Shown: positions 34,804 to 44,331, counted from the stretch's first letter. The stretch is DNA of 64,000 nucleotides from [Clostridium] celerecrescens 18A (GCF_002797975.1 NZ_PGET01000001.1:4142001-4206000); one strand, 5' to 3'. Notes: a model not told the origin generated them from the letters alone. Made by a program: numbers and translations.

Positions 34804-35502
34804 ATGATTACAGGTAAAATGAAAGTAACCGATGTGGTTAAGGCCTATCCGGAAGCAGTTGAGATCTTTAATGATTTTCATATTGATTATTGCTGCGGCG
34901 GAAAGGATGTCTTGGAAGAGGCCATACAGAAGCTGGGAATCGAATCAAAGAGCTTTATCGATCTGCTGAATAAAAAAATTGTGAATCAGCCTCAAAAGTC
35001 AAATAAGGGACAGGTGCTGGCTGTGGAACGGCTGACGGAAATGGAAGTTCCCGACCTTATTGATTATATTATTGAAACCCATCATTCGAAAGAAAGAATC
35101 CTGCTGGCGGAAATCGATGAGCTGATCAACAAGGTCTTACTGGCTCATTACGAACACCATCAAGCACAGCTTGTTCCCTTACACGGGCTATTTTCAGACT
35201 TGAGAAAGGAGCTCCAGGAACATTTCGCAAAGGAAGAAAAGCTTATTTTCCCCTATATGAAAAAAAGCTATGCAGGTGATAGGAACGCCGGATATGTGAA
35301 GGATTTAGAGGATGAACATGAAGCAGCCGGAACCCTGATAAAAGAAATCACTGCCTGCACCAATGATTTTACCGCGCCGGAAGATGGCTGTGCTTCTTAC
35401 CGCCTGGCATTTAAAAAGCTTCAGGAGCTGATTAATGATGTGTATATTCACATATTTACTGAAAACTCACTGCTGTTTCCAAAATATGAAGGAGGAAATT
35501 GA
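34804..35502 (+). CDS. ric: Iron-sulfur cluster repair di-iron protein (Ric/ScdA/YtfE)
   Basis: A 232-residue protein. The N-terminal ScdA domain ends with DYCCGG (residues about 29-34), and a hemerythrin-like domain supplies His/Glu ligands (ETHHSKE, HYEHH, LQEHFAKEE, EDEHEAAG, HIFTENSLLFP). It repairs Fe-S clusters damaged by NO or oxidants. Its stop overlaps the start region of fprA, so the two form a nitrosative/oxidative defence operon with an Fnr-type box. Confidence 0.93.
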   Translation: MITGKMKVTDVVKAYPEAVEIFNDFHIDYCCGGKDVLEEAIQKLGIESKSFIDLLNKKIVNQPQKSNKGQVLAVERLTEMEVPDLIDYIIETHHSKERILLAEIDELINKVLLAHYEHHQAQLVPLHGLFSDLRKELQEHFAKEEKLIFPYMKKSYAGDRNAGYVKDLEDEHEAAGTLIKEITACTNDFTAPEDGCASYRLAFKKLQELINDVYIHIFTENSLLFPKYEGGN

Positions 35503-35504
35503 TT

Positions 35505-36692
35505 ATGAAAAAACTTGTGAAAAATAATGTATATTGGGTAGGAATCATGGATTGGGAGCTGGAATCCTTTCATGGAGCGGATTACTCCATTAATCATGGC
35601 TCAAGCCAGAACGCCTATTTAATCAGAGAAGAAAAGACAGTACTTATCGACACGGTCTGGAAGCCCCATTCCACGGAATTTATAGATAATCTGGAAAAAG
35701 AGATTGATTTAAAGGAAATTGATTTTATTGTTGCCAACCACGGAGAAGTGGATCACAGCGGTTCCCTTCCTGCATTGATGGAGAAGATACCTGGTACACC
35801 TATTTACTGTACGGCAAACGGGGTGAAATCACTTACCGGTCAGTATCACCATCCGGAATGGAATTATCAGGTGGTGAAGACCGGGGATTTCATTGACATT
35901 GGAAATGGGAAGAAGCTGGTCTTTGTGGAAATGAAAATGCTCCACTGGCCTGACAGCATGGCTACTTACCTGACAGGGGATAATATCCTCTTTTCCAATG
36001 ACGCTTTTGGCCAGCATTTTGCTGTGGAGGAATTATTTAATGACAAGGCTGACCAGTGCAGGCTTTGGGAGGAGGCTATCAAATATTATGCCAATATTCT
36101 GACTCCGTTTTCTCCTCTTGTGAAAAAGAAAATTGAGGAAATACAAGGTTTAAACCTGCCCATCGATATTATTGCTACCAGCCACGGTTCCATCTGGAGG
36201 GAGAATCCTTTGCAGATCGTGGAAAAATATTATGAATGGTCACAGAATTATCAGGAGGATCAAATCACCATTGTTTATGATACGATGTGGGATGGGACCA
36301 AACAGCTGGCCCACAAGATCAGTGCCGAAATTGCACGGATTTCCCCGGATACCAGGGTGAAGATTTATAATATTTCCAAGGTAAATAAGAACGATATTAT
36401 GACAGAGGTGTTTAAATCAAAAGCAATTGCACTTGGCTCCCCAACCGTAGGGGGCAGCATCCTTTCTTCTGTGGGCGGATGGCTTGATTTCCTGAAGGAA
36501 CTTAAGTATAAGGGCAAAAAGGCGGCAGTGTTCGGATGTTATGGCTGGAGCGGAGAGGGAACAAAGGTCCTTCGGGAACGGCTGACTGATGCCGGATTCT
36601 CGGTGGTGGATACGGAAGCCAAGTGCCTTTGGAATCCGGAAGAAGAGGACTTTCATAAGGCGGCGGAGGTTGCGAAGGCGCTTTGCCAGTAA
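35505..36692 (+). CDS. fprA: Flavodiiron protein FprA (NO/oxygen reductase)
   Basis: About 395 residues. The metallo-beta-lactamase-like domain carries the di-iron ligands (HGEVDHSG, LHWPDSM, SNDAFGQH, TSHGSIWR), and a C-terminal flavodoxin domain binds FMN (VYDTMWDGTKQLA, FGCYGWSGEG). Such enzymes reduce O2 to water or NO to N2O in anaerobes. ATG 35505 follows GGAGG by nine bases; a TTG at 35499 is rejected. It lies two bases after the ric stop and would need a rubredoxin-type donor encoded elsewhere. Confidence 0.94.
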   Translation: MKKLVKNNVYWVGIMDWELESFHGADYSINHGSSQNAYLIREEKTVLIDTVWKPHSTEFIDNLEKEIDLKEIDFIVANHGEVDHSGSLPALMEKIPGTPIYCTANGVKSLTGQYHHPEWNYQVVKTGDFIDIGNGKKLVFVEMKMLHWPDSMATYLTGDNILFSNDAFGQHFAVEELFNDKADQCRLWEEAIKYYANILTPFSPLVKKKIEEIQGLNLPIDIIATSHGSIWRENPLQIVEKYYEWSQNYQEDQITIVYDTMWDGTKQLAHKISAEIARISPDTRVKIYNISKVNKNDIMTEVFKSKAIALGSPTVGGSILSSVGGWLDFLKELKYKGKKAAVFGCYGWSGEGTKVLRERLTDAGFSVVDTEAKCLWNPEEEDFHKAAEVAKALCQ

Positions 36693-36701
36693 TGTTTGTT
36701 T

Positions 36702-36748
36702 TAGTGAATATAAAAAGAGGCGGATTCGAAAGAATCCGCCTCTTCACT
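36702..36748. terminator. Bidirectional terminator between fprA and glk
   Basis: AAGAGGCGGATTC and GAATCCGCCTCTT form a perfect 13-bp stem with GAAA loop; outer AGTGA and TCACT also pair. Confidence 0.85.
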
Positions 36749-36749
36749 C

Positions 36750-37694
36750 TTAATCCAGGATCAGCCTTGCTGCTCCATAAATTCCTGCATCATTTCCCAG
36801 CTTCGCCAGGACGATTCCGCTCTTATTTTTAGAAATCGGTGAGTACTTGTCAAAATGTTTATATAGTATATCAATTAAGAAGGATCCGGCTTTTGAAACG
36901 CCGCCCCCAATAACAAAGACTTCTGGGTCTGTTACCATGGAAATCTGGGCCAGGGCAAGACCCAGGTAATGGCCCACTACTTCCATAACCTCACAGGCCA
37001 GTGCGTCCCCTTCCTTGGCAGCATCCAGCACATCCTTTGCCGTTACGTTGTCTCCATATGTCCTTAAAACGGATGGGGTATCTTTTGCAGCCATTTTTCT
37101 CCTGGCTTCTCTTGCTATGCCTGTTGCGCTGGCAATCTGCTCCACGCAGCCTACGCCTCCGCAATTACAGCTTTCTGTTTCATCGTCACGGATATGGACA
37201 TGACCGATCTCCCCGGCCAGGCCATGCTTTCCGGCAACGATCTTCTGATCGATGATCACGCCGCCGCCTACTCCGGTGCCAAGGGTGACCATAACGATAT
37301 CATCATAGCCTTTTCCGCCTCCCTGCCACATCTCTCCAAGTGCTGCAACATTGGCATCATTGCCGCTTTTTACTGGGATGCCGTGAAGCATTTCACTCAG
37401 TTCTTTTTCTGGATACATATCACGCCAGCCTAAGTTTACGCAGACTTCTACATATCCGCTGGGCATGACTGGGCCTGGGACTCCCATGCCTGCACCTTTT
37501 ACCTCTTCCAGAGGAATATTTAGCTCTTTAAGGGTTTTAAGTATGGAAGCGGCGGTGTCGCTTAGGATGTGTTTTCCGCCTTCTTCCTGTCTGGTGGGAA
37601 CTTCCCACTTATGGATGAGCTCTCCTGTTATTTCAAATATTCCGATTTTTACAGATGTACCGCCAACATCTACACCGACACATTTCATTCCCAT
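36750..37694 (-). CDS. glk: ROK-family glucokinase
   Basis: A 314-residue sugar kinase. GVDVGGTSVKIGIF is the ATP-binding phosphate loop, GNDANVAALGE the sugar site with catalytic Asp, LGTGVGGG the second phosphate loop, and CNCGGVGCVEQ the ROK zinc motif. It makes glucose 6-phosphate for glycolysis. ATG 37694 follows AAGGAG. The frame runs upstream to 37826 through the second copy of the structured repeat and gives a false N-terminus nearly identical to that seen before dnaD. It lies downstream of tkt on the same strand. Confidence 0.92.
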   Translation of the reverse strand: MGMKCVGVDVGGTSVKIGIFEITGELIHKWEVPTRQEEGGKHILSDTAASILKTLKELNIPLEEVKGAGMGVPGPVMPSGYVEVCVNLGWRDMYPEKELSEMLHGIPVKSGNDANVAALGEMWQGGGKGYDDIVMVTLGTGVGGGVIIDQKIVAGKHGLAGEIGHVHIRDDETESCNCGGVGCVEQIASATGIAREARRKMAAKDTPSVLRTYGDNVTAKDVLDAAKEGDALACEVMEVVGHYLGLALAQISMVTDPEVFVIGGGVSKAGSFLIDILYKHFDKYSPISKNKSGIVLAKLGNDAGIYGAARLILD

Positions 37695-37727
37695 TTTACA
37701 TACACTCCTTTTTACTTTCGTAACGTA

Positions 37728-37864
37728 AGTCCGCAGTGAAGCTGGTAAAACCGCATGTTTTACCAGCTCACGGGCATTCGCCCTATGAAATAGGCCATGA
37801 GAAGATTTTCTTATGTGCAGGCACAACGAAAACTTTCTCCTGTCCTATTTCTCACTGCTCATTG
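37728..37864 (-). repeat. Structured dispersed repeat, copy 2 (5' leader of glk)
   Basis: 137 bp, matching 8923-9058. The outer stem pairs 37733-37739 (GCAGTGA) with 37852-37858; in copy 1 the last pair is C-G rather than A-T. Hairpin A is a perfect 12-bp stem (37740-37751 with 37757-37768) of quite different sequence from copy 1. Hairpin B keeps GAAATAGG/CCTATTTC and has GAGAA/TTCTC in place of GGGAA/TTCCC. It sits between the tkt stop and glk, ending 33 bases before the glk start. Confidence 0.8.
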
Positions 37865-37865
37865 T

Positions 37866-39845
37866 TTAGATGGATTTTGCAGCCTCTGCTACTTTCTCTG
37901 CTGTGAATCCGAAATGTTCAAATAAAAGATTTGCAGGACCGCTGGCACCGAAGCCCTTCATGGTCACATACGTTCCATCCAGGCCTACATATTTGCCCCA
38001 GCCGAAATCACTTAATGCTTCTACTGCCACTCGCTTGCGGACGGCTTTTGGAAGAACGGATTCCTTATACTCTTCGGTCTGTTCCTCGAACAGATCCATA
38101 CAAGGCATGGAAACCACACGTACCTTTTTGTCGGCAAGAAGCTTCTTCGCATTGACTGCCAGCTCCACCTCGGAACCGCTTGCAATCAGAATGATCTCAG
38201 GTGTGCCTTCACAGTCATCGATTACATAGCCTCCTTTTAAGGCTTCCTTGCTGCTTCCCGGCATAGGTGTTAAGTTCTGTCTTGTAAGAACAAGAGCGGT
38301 AGGGGTTTTCTTAGAGGTCAGTGCAGAATACCAGGCTGCTGCTGTCTCTGTCTCATCACAGGGACGGAACACATGGAAATTAGGCATTGCCCTTAACATG
38401 GCAAGCTGTTCAATCGGTTCATGGGTTGGTCCATCCTCTCCAACGCCGATGCTGTCATGGGTAAATACAAAGGTCAGCGGAACGCCCATTAACGAGGACA
38501 AGCGTGCCATTGGCTTTGTATAATCGCTAAATACGAAAAAGGTTGCTATATAGGTGCGAAGGCCTCCGTGAAGCATCATTCCGTTTCCGATCGCGGTCAT
38601 GCCAAGCTCTCTTACGCCAAAATGCAGGTTGCGGCCGCCGCCGTTTTCCTTTGAAAAATCACCCATATCGGACATGTTGGTCTTATTGGAAGGAGCAAGG
38701 TCTGCAGAACCGCCGATTAAGTTTGGCATATAAGTCTTTAAACGGTTTAAAACCTGTCCGGATAAATTCCTGGTCGCATCTGCCTTTTCAGACCGTTTCC
38801 AGAAGTCTCCGCATTTTTCAATGGCCTTTTCTCCTGCATCCGGGTCATGGTATGCATTCCAAAGTTCTTCCATATCAGGATACTCCTGGCAGTATGCTGC
38901 AAACATTACATTCCATGCCGCTTCTGTTTCTGCCTTATCCTCTGCGATCTTCTGATAATGGCTGTACACTTCTTCAGGAACATAGAATGGCTCCATGGAA
39001 GGCCAGCCTAAGTTTTCCTTCAGAGCTGTCACATTGTCAGCTCCCAGAGGCTCTCCGTGAGCACTGGCTTTTCCCTGCTTAGCAGGACAGCCATAGCCGA
39101 TCTGGGTCTTGATGGTAATAAAGGAGGGATGTTCCGTATCTGCTTTCGCTTCTTCAAGAGCTCGTCCAATGGCTTCTAGATCGTTTCCATCCTCAACGGT
39201 AATGGTCTGGAAATGGAAGGCTTCCATGCGCTTTTTCACATCCTCAGTGAATGCGATGTCCGTGCTCCCTTCAATGGAGATCTGGTTGGAGTCATAAAGA
39301 ACGATTAATTTTCCCAGGCCAAGGGTACCAGCCAGAGAAAATACCTCAGAGGAAATACCTTCCATCATACATCCATCTCCGCCCAGTACATAGGTGTAAT
39401 GGTCAACAACCGGATAATTCTCTTTGTTGAATACGGATGACAGATGTTTCTCGGCAATAGCCATACCAACTGCCATACCCATACCTGCACCCAAAGGTCC
39501 TGTGGTAGCTTCCACGCCTACGGTATGACCATACTCCGGATGTCCTGGAGTCTTGGAGCCATGCTGGCGGAAATTCATTACATCCTCTTTTGATAAATTC
39601 CCATAGCCAAATAAATGGAGCAGGGAATACAAAAGCATGGAACCATGACCTCCGGATAAAATAAAGCGGTCTCTGTTGGCCCAGTCCGGATCTGCCGGAT
39701 TGTGGTTCATGTGGTTTGCCCATAATTCATACGCTGCTGATGCGCAGCCTAAGGGAAGTCCCGGATGTCCGGAATTGGCTTTTTGGATGGCATCCGCTGA
39801 TAGGACACGGATTGCATTGACTGACATGGTATCGATGTTGCTCAT
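37866..39845 (-). CDS. tkt: Transketolase
   Basis: A 659-residue thiamine diphosphate enzyme of the pentose phosphate pathway, in one piece (not the split form common in some clostridia). Thiamine-binding GDGCMMEG (about 153-160) with IVLYDSNQISIEG, pyrimidine-domain FVFTHDSIGVGEDGPTHEP and sugar-phosphate residues SGSEVEL are visible. The start overlaps the DUF5711 stop by four bases. A structured repeat lies just after the stop codon, before glk. Confidence 0.95.
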   Translation of the reverse strand: MSNIDTMSVNAIRVLSADAIQKANSGHPGLPLGCASAAYELWANHMNHNPADPDWANRDRFILSGGHGSMLLYSLLHLFGYGNLSKEDVMNFRQHGSKTPGHPEYGHTVGVEATTGPLGAGMGMAVGMAIAEKHLSSVFNKENYPVVDHYTYVLGGDGCMMEGISSEVFSLAGTLGLGKLIVLYDSNQISIEGSTDIAFTEDVKKRMEAFHFQTITVEDGNDLEAIGRALEEAKADTEHPSFITIKTQIGYGCPAKQGKASAHGEPLGADNVTALKENLGWPSMEPFYVPEEVYSHYQKIAEDKAETEAAWNVMFAAYCQEYPDMEELWNAYHDPDAGEKAIEKCGDFWKRSEKADATRNLSGQVLNRLKTYMPNLIGGSADLAPSNKTNMSDMGDFSKENGGGRNLHFGVRELGMTAIGNGMMLHGGLRTYIATFFVFSDYTKPMARLSSLMGVPLTFVFTHDSIGVGEDGPTHEPIEQLAMLRAMPNFHVFRPCDETETAAAWYSALTSKKTPTALVLTRQNLTPMPGSSKEALKGGYVIDDCEGTPEIILIASGSEVELAVNAKKLLADKKVRVVSMPCMDLFEEQTEEYKESVLPKAVRKRVAVEALSDFGWGKYVGLDGTYVTMKGFGASGPANLLFEHFGFTAEKVAEAAKSI

Positions 39846-41116
39846 TGGTATTGTCCTCCTATTTGTAATCTTATTTCTTTCATGTTTTGGGTGCCGGTTA
39901 CGATCAGAGTATTGGGGAACCTGCCGTTTCGAATCTTAGATATCGGAAAATCAAATGTCCCGGCAAACTTAAGCCTTCCGGACATGTTATAGACTCTGCA
40001 AGAATCTTCATTATACAAAATTACATGGTCCCCGTCAATATCCGCATGGGTGTACTGATATTGGAAACCTTTGGAAAATACAAGATTCCCATTGGGCTTG
40101 TACACATCCAGCCGGTAGGGATTTTCTCCTTCCGGGTTGTTTACAATAAGCCCAACATATTTTTCCGAATAGAACACACTCCTTATCTCCTCTTCCACAG
40201 CTACCTGCCGGATCAGCTCCGGAGAAAGCTCATTCTTAGTGGAATAAAAAGAAACGCTGTTGTCAGCAAAGGCACAGGAGTATGTATCGTCAAGGAACTG
40301 GACCTGGGCGACAAGGGAAGAATCATAAGGCTCATCAAAACCGCCCACCAGTCTGTCAGGAACGCTTTTGCCGATTTCCGCAAAATTGTGGAAAGCCACC
40401 CTGCCGTTTAACGTTCCGTTTTTCAAATATGCATATGCACCGATCAGCTGGGTGCCATCAGGAGACAGGCTGATATCCACTGGATAACCGGAATCCCCTC
40501 CTAAAAGTGCCTTGATCTTTACATCAAGGGCGCTTCCATCCCTCTTAAAGAAATAAATATAATTTGATGTGGAGTCCTCCAGGATCGCGGCCACCACTCC
40601 GTAAGAGGACACCGTTGCTTTCACTACAGGAAGCACCGTGGTCGCTATACCAGTATTTCCTGATTTATCAAAGATATAAATGGAATTTCCCTGCTGGTCC
40701 GCAATAGCTGCATAATTCCCATTTACACATGCCCTGGGAGATTTCATTTCATAGCTTTGTATCCAGACCTCTTTCCCCTGGGAATCCAGATAGGAGGCAC
40801 CGTCCTTGCTGTATTTTAACACATTGGAACCAAAGCTAAGATATCCCACATAGCTTCCCTCATTCATATCTTTACTCCAGGATACGCCATATTGGGTATA
40901 CTGATAATGGGTAAAATATTCATAAACACCTATGGCTCCTGTTATAAGCACCAAAAACAGCACCAGCGCAATTCTGATCCTTCTTTTTTTCACCCTGGCG
41001 AGGGCTTTTTTTATGATCTCCTGGCTGTCTGCACCCTCCTGAGGAGAAGATGAAACAATCTGCCGCCGAAGCTGGTTTTTTTTAATCTCTCGATTCATAG
41101 AGTTCCTGTCAATCAT
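39842..41116 (-). CDS. DUF5711-family membrane-anchored protein
   Basis: About 424 residues: a basic cytoplasmic N-terminus (KKRRIRIALVLFL), one TM helix at about 47-66, and a large extracellular domain with repeated beta-type blades (SYLDSQGKEVWIQ, IYIFDKSGNTGIA, RLDVYKPNGNLVFS) suggesting a beta-propeller. Function is unknown; the family is common in Lachnospiraceae. ATG 41116 follows GGGAG by eight bases; TTG at 41131 is rejected. It overlaps the transketolase start (ATGA), so it is co-translated with it. Confidence 0.75.
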   Translation of the reverse strand: MIDRNSMNREIKKNQLRRQIVSSSPQEGADSQEIIKKALARVKKRRIRIALVLFLVLITGAIGVYEYFTHYQYTQYGVSWSKDMNEGSYVGYLSFGSNVLKYSKDGASYLDSQGKEVWIQSYEMKSPRACVNGNYAAIADQQGNSIYIFDKSGNTGIATTVLPVVKATVSSYGVVAAILEDSTSNYIYFFKRDGSALDVKIKALLGGDSGYPVDISLSPDGTQLIGAYAYLKNGTLNGRVAFHNFAEIGKSVPDRLVGGFDEPYDSSLVAQVQFLDDTYSCAFADNSVSFYSTKNELSPELIRQVAVEEEIRSVFYSEKYVGLIVNNPEGENPYRLDVYKPNGNLVFSKGFQYQYTHADIDGDHVILYNEDSCRVYNMSGRLKFAGTFDFPISKIRNGRFPNTLIVTGTQNMKEIRLQIGGQYQ

Positions 41117-41189
41117 GCTCTTTTCTCCCAAAAATGCCCATATATACTGGTAGTATACATCATTTCAGGAATAAACGCATTATATTTTT

Positions 41190-42404
41190 CTATGGAAGAA
41201 GTAATTTCTGGCCGGCTACAATCTTATTTTCATCATCCAGCCCGTTAAGCTCACAGATTTCTTTTAATTTATTTACCGTATGGTATTCGGCGATACAGAT
41301 GCCGTAAAGGGTTTCTCCCTCTTGTACTACATGAACCCGCGGAGTGGCCTTTGCAGACGCCTCTGTTTCCTGAACGGCTGGCTGAGTTGCTGCCTGTGTC
41401 GCCGCCTGTGTCGCCGCCGGAGTCTCCTGGGGCATTGTTTCCGCTGCTTTGCTCTCCGCCATGGTCTCCGCCTGGGATTGTTCCGGCATTGTTTCAGACA
41501 TGGTCTCCTTACTTACTGCAGTGGTAGGATAAACGCCTCCCTCAGCCTCTTCCACGACTACCTTGGATTCGCCGTTACTTCCTTTTTCCGTGCCTTTTTT
41601 CCCAATTAAAATCTGTTCCGCCTTTGCCGGGATGGCCGATGCGATCACACTTTCCATACTCCGCATCCGTTCATAGTTGTTAAACATAACAATTCCGCCA
41701 GCTAATATGACGATTGACATGGCCATACACATGCCCCGGAGAAGCCCTACCGTCTGATGCCGGTCCGTAACTTCCACCTTATGCTCGTCCATCCGCTTGC
41801 GGAATTCTTCGATTACCTTATCATTTGTATCGGTTTCGATACGTTTTACATCCTTTCGCAGCACCATATAGTCCTGCATCATCTGATTACGCTCATAATA
41901 AATGCTGTATCCTTTAAGCCTGTAAAATCCGTCCTCCGAAGTTATGTAAACTGTTTCGTCGCCCTCAGCTCCACTGCTTAAATACATCAGCCTGTTGGGT
42001 CCCCCAAAATATTGAATATGCTGTTTCCAATAATTGATAGGACTTAGATCATCTCCCGGCCTGCCGCACAAAAACCAGCCCTGTATGGACCGCTTTGGAA
42101 AAAGCTGCTCCATATTCCGATAGGCCCTTTTCCAGGACAGCTCTGAAAACACTACCCGGCCTCCGGCCTCCGTCACATCCTCCATTTCCAAAGCTCCGTC
42201 AATGAAGATATATGGCGTTCCGTCATTAAATTCCATGCCGCCTAACAGAAGACCAACCCGGAGTTCTTGTCCACCCGCAGGATACAGACGTTTCAAATAC
42301 GTATTTACATAATCTTCCATATACAATTTTACAATCTGATCCCTTTCCCCGATCTGCCTTATATTCTTCGGCAGCTTCGGGAACGGATTATATAATTCAC
42401 CCAT
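41190..42404 (-). CDS. Membrane-anchored LysM protein with a degenerate MPN/JAB-like N-terminal domain
   Basis: A 404-residue protein. Residues about 45-165 resemble an MPN/JAB fold: hydrophobic strand RVGLLLGG, an early Glu (ALEME), then QGWFLCGRPGDDLSPIN (108-124), which aligns with the JAMM pattern GW-Y-HSH-PG-LS-x2-D but has LCG where the metal-binding His pair belongs. A TM helix (about 222-245) follows, then a low-complexity Thr/Ala/Glu-rich linker with ATQ repeats, and a C-terminal LysM (about 357-404). The MPN idea is my pattern match. A spore or cell-envelope role is possible, as yyaC is upstream. Confidence 0.7.
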   Translation of the reverse strand: MGELYNPFPKLPKNIRQIGERDQIVKLYMEDYVNTYLKRLYPAGGQELRVGLLLGGMEFNDGTPYIFIDGALEMEDVTEAGGRVVFSELSWKRAYRNMEQLFPKRSIQGWFLCGRPGDDLSPINYWKQHIQYFGGPNRLMYLSSGAEGDETVYITSEDGFYRLKGYSIYYERNQMMQDYMVLRKDVKRIETDTNDKVIEEFRKRMDEHKVEVTDRHQTVGLLRGMCMAMSIVILAGGIVMFNNYERMRSMESVIASAIPAKAEQILIGKKGTEKGSNGESKVVVEEAEGGVYPTTAVSKETMSETMPEQSQAETMAESKAAETMPQETPAATQAATQAATQPAVQETEASAKATPRVHVVQEGETLYGICIAEYHTVNKLKEICELNGLDDENKIVAGQKLLLP

Positions 42405-42466
42405 TGGCTCACCTCGCTATTCTTTTTAATCCAATGAATCATAGCATGTAATGGGTGAAAATCGTG

Positions 42467-43117
42467 TCAAAGCAGGGCAGTGTTTTCCCATAACTTTTCG
42501 ACAAGATAAATACTATAGCTGATGCAGTCAGCCATGCGCATAACAACGGAAAGCCGGATGCTCTGCAGCATCAGAGGGTCATAATTTCCACAGCTCCCTA
42601 CGATCCCGGTAATAAAAATATCTCCTACGGCACGAAGCTCCTTGCTGACACCAAGGCCTGGCTTTAACGCTCCTTTTCCCAGTGTTACATAGCCGATATG
42701 CTCCATACTCCCGACAGAAGCATCCACTGCCACCACTACATGATTCGGATAACGAAGCTTTAAAATGGTCTGGTAAGTATCCAGATTCATGGCATGGACC
42801 GGACGTTCCAGTGTTCCCAGAATTTCTAAATATTCCAGCTCCTTTTCCTTCAGCTTATAGCCAATGAGCGGTCCAAGACTGTCTCCCGTAGAGCGGTCGG
42901 TTCCAATGCACAAAAACAGCACTCCTGCCACCTTTCCGTTTTCCTGCTCCATTCGTATCATGTCGTAAAGCCTGGAAGCAAACTCCTCTGCCTGGAATAC
43001 CTGCTTTGTATCATAATAAAAAACGTCCCGGTTTCCGCGGATCGCAATTCTTTCCCATAATTTCATAATATCCTGCCTTGCTGTCCATATTTTCTCTGTT
43101 CTATTATAAGCCGCCAT
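42467..43117 (-). CDS. yyaC: YyaC-family sporulation protein (GPR-like)
   Basis: A 216-residue protein of the putative sporulation protein YyaC family, related in fold to the germination protease GPR. The conserved GVLFLCIGTDRSTGDSLGPL (65-84), HAMNLDTY and VAVDASVG motifs are present; the Asp residues are thought catalytic in the family. ATG at 43117 gives a longer N-terminus; an internal Met (MKLWERIAI, about 43063) is an alternative. It supports a spore-forming host. Confidence 0.85.
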   Translation of the reverse strand: MAAYNRTEKIWTARQDIMKLWERIAIRGNRDVFYYDTKQVFQAEEFASRLYDMIRMEQENGKVAGVLFLCIGTDRSTGDSLGPLIGYKLKEKELEYLEILGTLERPVHAMNLDTYQTILKLRYPNHVVVAVDASVGSMEHIGYVTLGKGALKPGLGVSKELRAVGDIFITGIVGSCGNYDPLMLQSIRLSVVMRMADCISYSIYLVEKLWENTALL

Positions 43118-43189
43118 TTATGGAATTATTCATTTACAGGGACATGAAATATCATTAGAAAATTGCCTTCATGAAGGGGATTATATTAA

Positions 43190-43236
43190 AAAAGGTGCAG
43201 GAAAAAGGCAAACAAACACTTTTATCCTGCACCTTG
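43190..43236 (-). terminator. Terminator of the coiled-coil membrane protein gene
   Basis: AAGGTGCAGGA and TCCTGCACCTT form an 11-bp stem, followed on the minus strand by TTTTTTAAT. Confidence 0.8.
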
Positions 43237-43239
43237 ATT

Positions 43240-44331
43240 TTATTCTTTAAGACTCTTATAAAGAGTTTTTGCTTCACTGATGGAGGAAGCCTTGCCCATC
43301 CGGATTATATCTGCCAGTTCATCAAGCCTATCCGGAACCATAAATTCTTTTCCAATATAAGACGCATAGTTATCATTGATAAACAGGGTCTGCTCCTTTA
43401 CCCTGATTTCCGCCTCACTGGCATTAGCTGCTGCCGCTTCATATTCTTCCTCAAGCTTTGCAATCTTTTCCCTGCTGTTGCCGGCAATCTCATCGGACAG
43501 GATGGTCTTTGTCACTTTATCAAAGGTATTTAAGGCTTCCCGCTTCTTATCGGCAATATTGGATAAGTCCTGATCGATCCGTGCGATCTCATCATCGTAT
43601 TTCTCCAGATTGTATACAGCTTCATCACGGTCTCTTTTTATGGAGTGGACGATAACCTTGATCTTTCGTTTGTTGGACTTCATAAGGTCTCTGATGGACC
43701 TTCCTTTTCTTAATGCGCTCTGATGCCTTACCTTGGTAAGATTATTGATGAGGATGTAAATGCCCCCAAAAAACAAGATGGCCGCAAAGTAAATCCCCAT
43801 GAGATAAAAAGGAGATTTCTCCGGAAGCAGCAGATAGATCCCGCAGGGGATTGCAAGAAAGAACAAGAAAATATTTAAAAGCAGCACAAGGAACTCAGAA
43901 AATCCCCTGGGAAGATACAGAGCATAATACCAGCCGCTTTTACAAAGACCTGGAACCCGGTCCTGCTGGAAAACTGACTTCATCTGCAGCATTAGCTCCC
44001 GGTTGTTTGCCTTAAGCTCTGCCGTTTCCTCTTGGATCCGTTCCCTGACTCCCTGGGTTTTCGCCTTCTCCCGCTTACCTCTCATCCGTTTTAAGCGGTC
44101 CTGTTCCCTGGCTATTTCCTTGTCATAGGTGTCGTTAATTTCCTCGATCCGTTTCTTAACCGTAAGGCTGATGGTATCTGTCACAGCCTTCCTTTCTGCA
44201 TCCAGTTCCTTCTCCAGACGTTTCTCCTCCAGCCGGAACTTTTCCAATAAACTCCTGCTTGCAGATAGCTCCTGAACGGCCCTGCAGGCCTCTCCAAGAA
44301 AACCAACCTGATCTGTTATGGGTTGCGCCAT
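43240..44331 (-). CDS. Coiled-coil protein with central membrane hairpin, unknown function
   Basis: A 363-residue protein with a symmetric plan: N-terminal charged coiled coil (about 25-120), two TM helices (about 145-175 and 182-205), then a second coiled coil (about 215-320) rich in Glu/Lys/Arg. No enzyme motif is seen. The plan suggests a membrane-associated scaffold with both coils in the cytoplasm. It stands alone with its own terminator. I do not recognise a named family. Confidence 0.65.
   Translation of the reverse strand: MAQPITDQVGFLGEACRAVQELSASRSLLEKFRLEEKRLEKELDAERKAVTDTISLTVKKRIEEINDTYDKEIAREQDRLKRMRGKREKAKTQGVRERIQEETAELKANNRELMLQMKSVFQQDRVPGLCKSGWYYALYLPRGFSEFLVLLLNIFLFFLAIPCGIYLLLPEKSPFYLMGIYFAAILFFGGIYILINNLTKVRHQSALRKGRSIRDLMKSNKRKIKVIVHSIKRDRDEAVYNLEKYDDEIARIDQDLSNIADKKREALNTFDKVTKTILSDEIAGNSREKIAKLEEEYEAAAANASEAEIRVKEQTLFINDNYASYIGKEFMVPDRLDELADIIRMGKASSISEAKTLYKSLKE

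Noticed and set aside
37695..37826. N-terminal extension of glucokinase (and likewise of DnaD at 8899-9021)
   Set aside because: It is the dispersed repeat read in frame; SD position and family alignment put the starts downstream.
41379..41480. Repeat array or CRISPR-like repetition
   Set aside because: It is the Ala/Thr/Gln/Glu low-complexity linker of the LysM protein (codons repeating ATQAATQ), not a DNA-level array.
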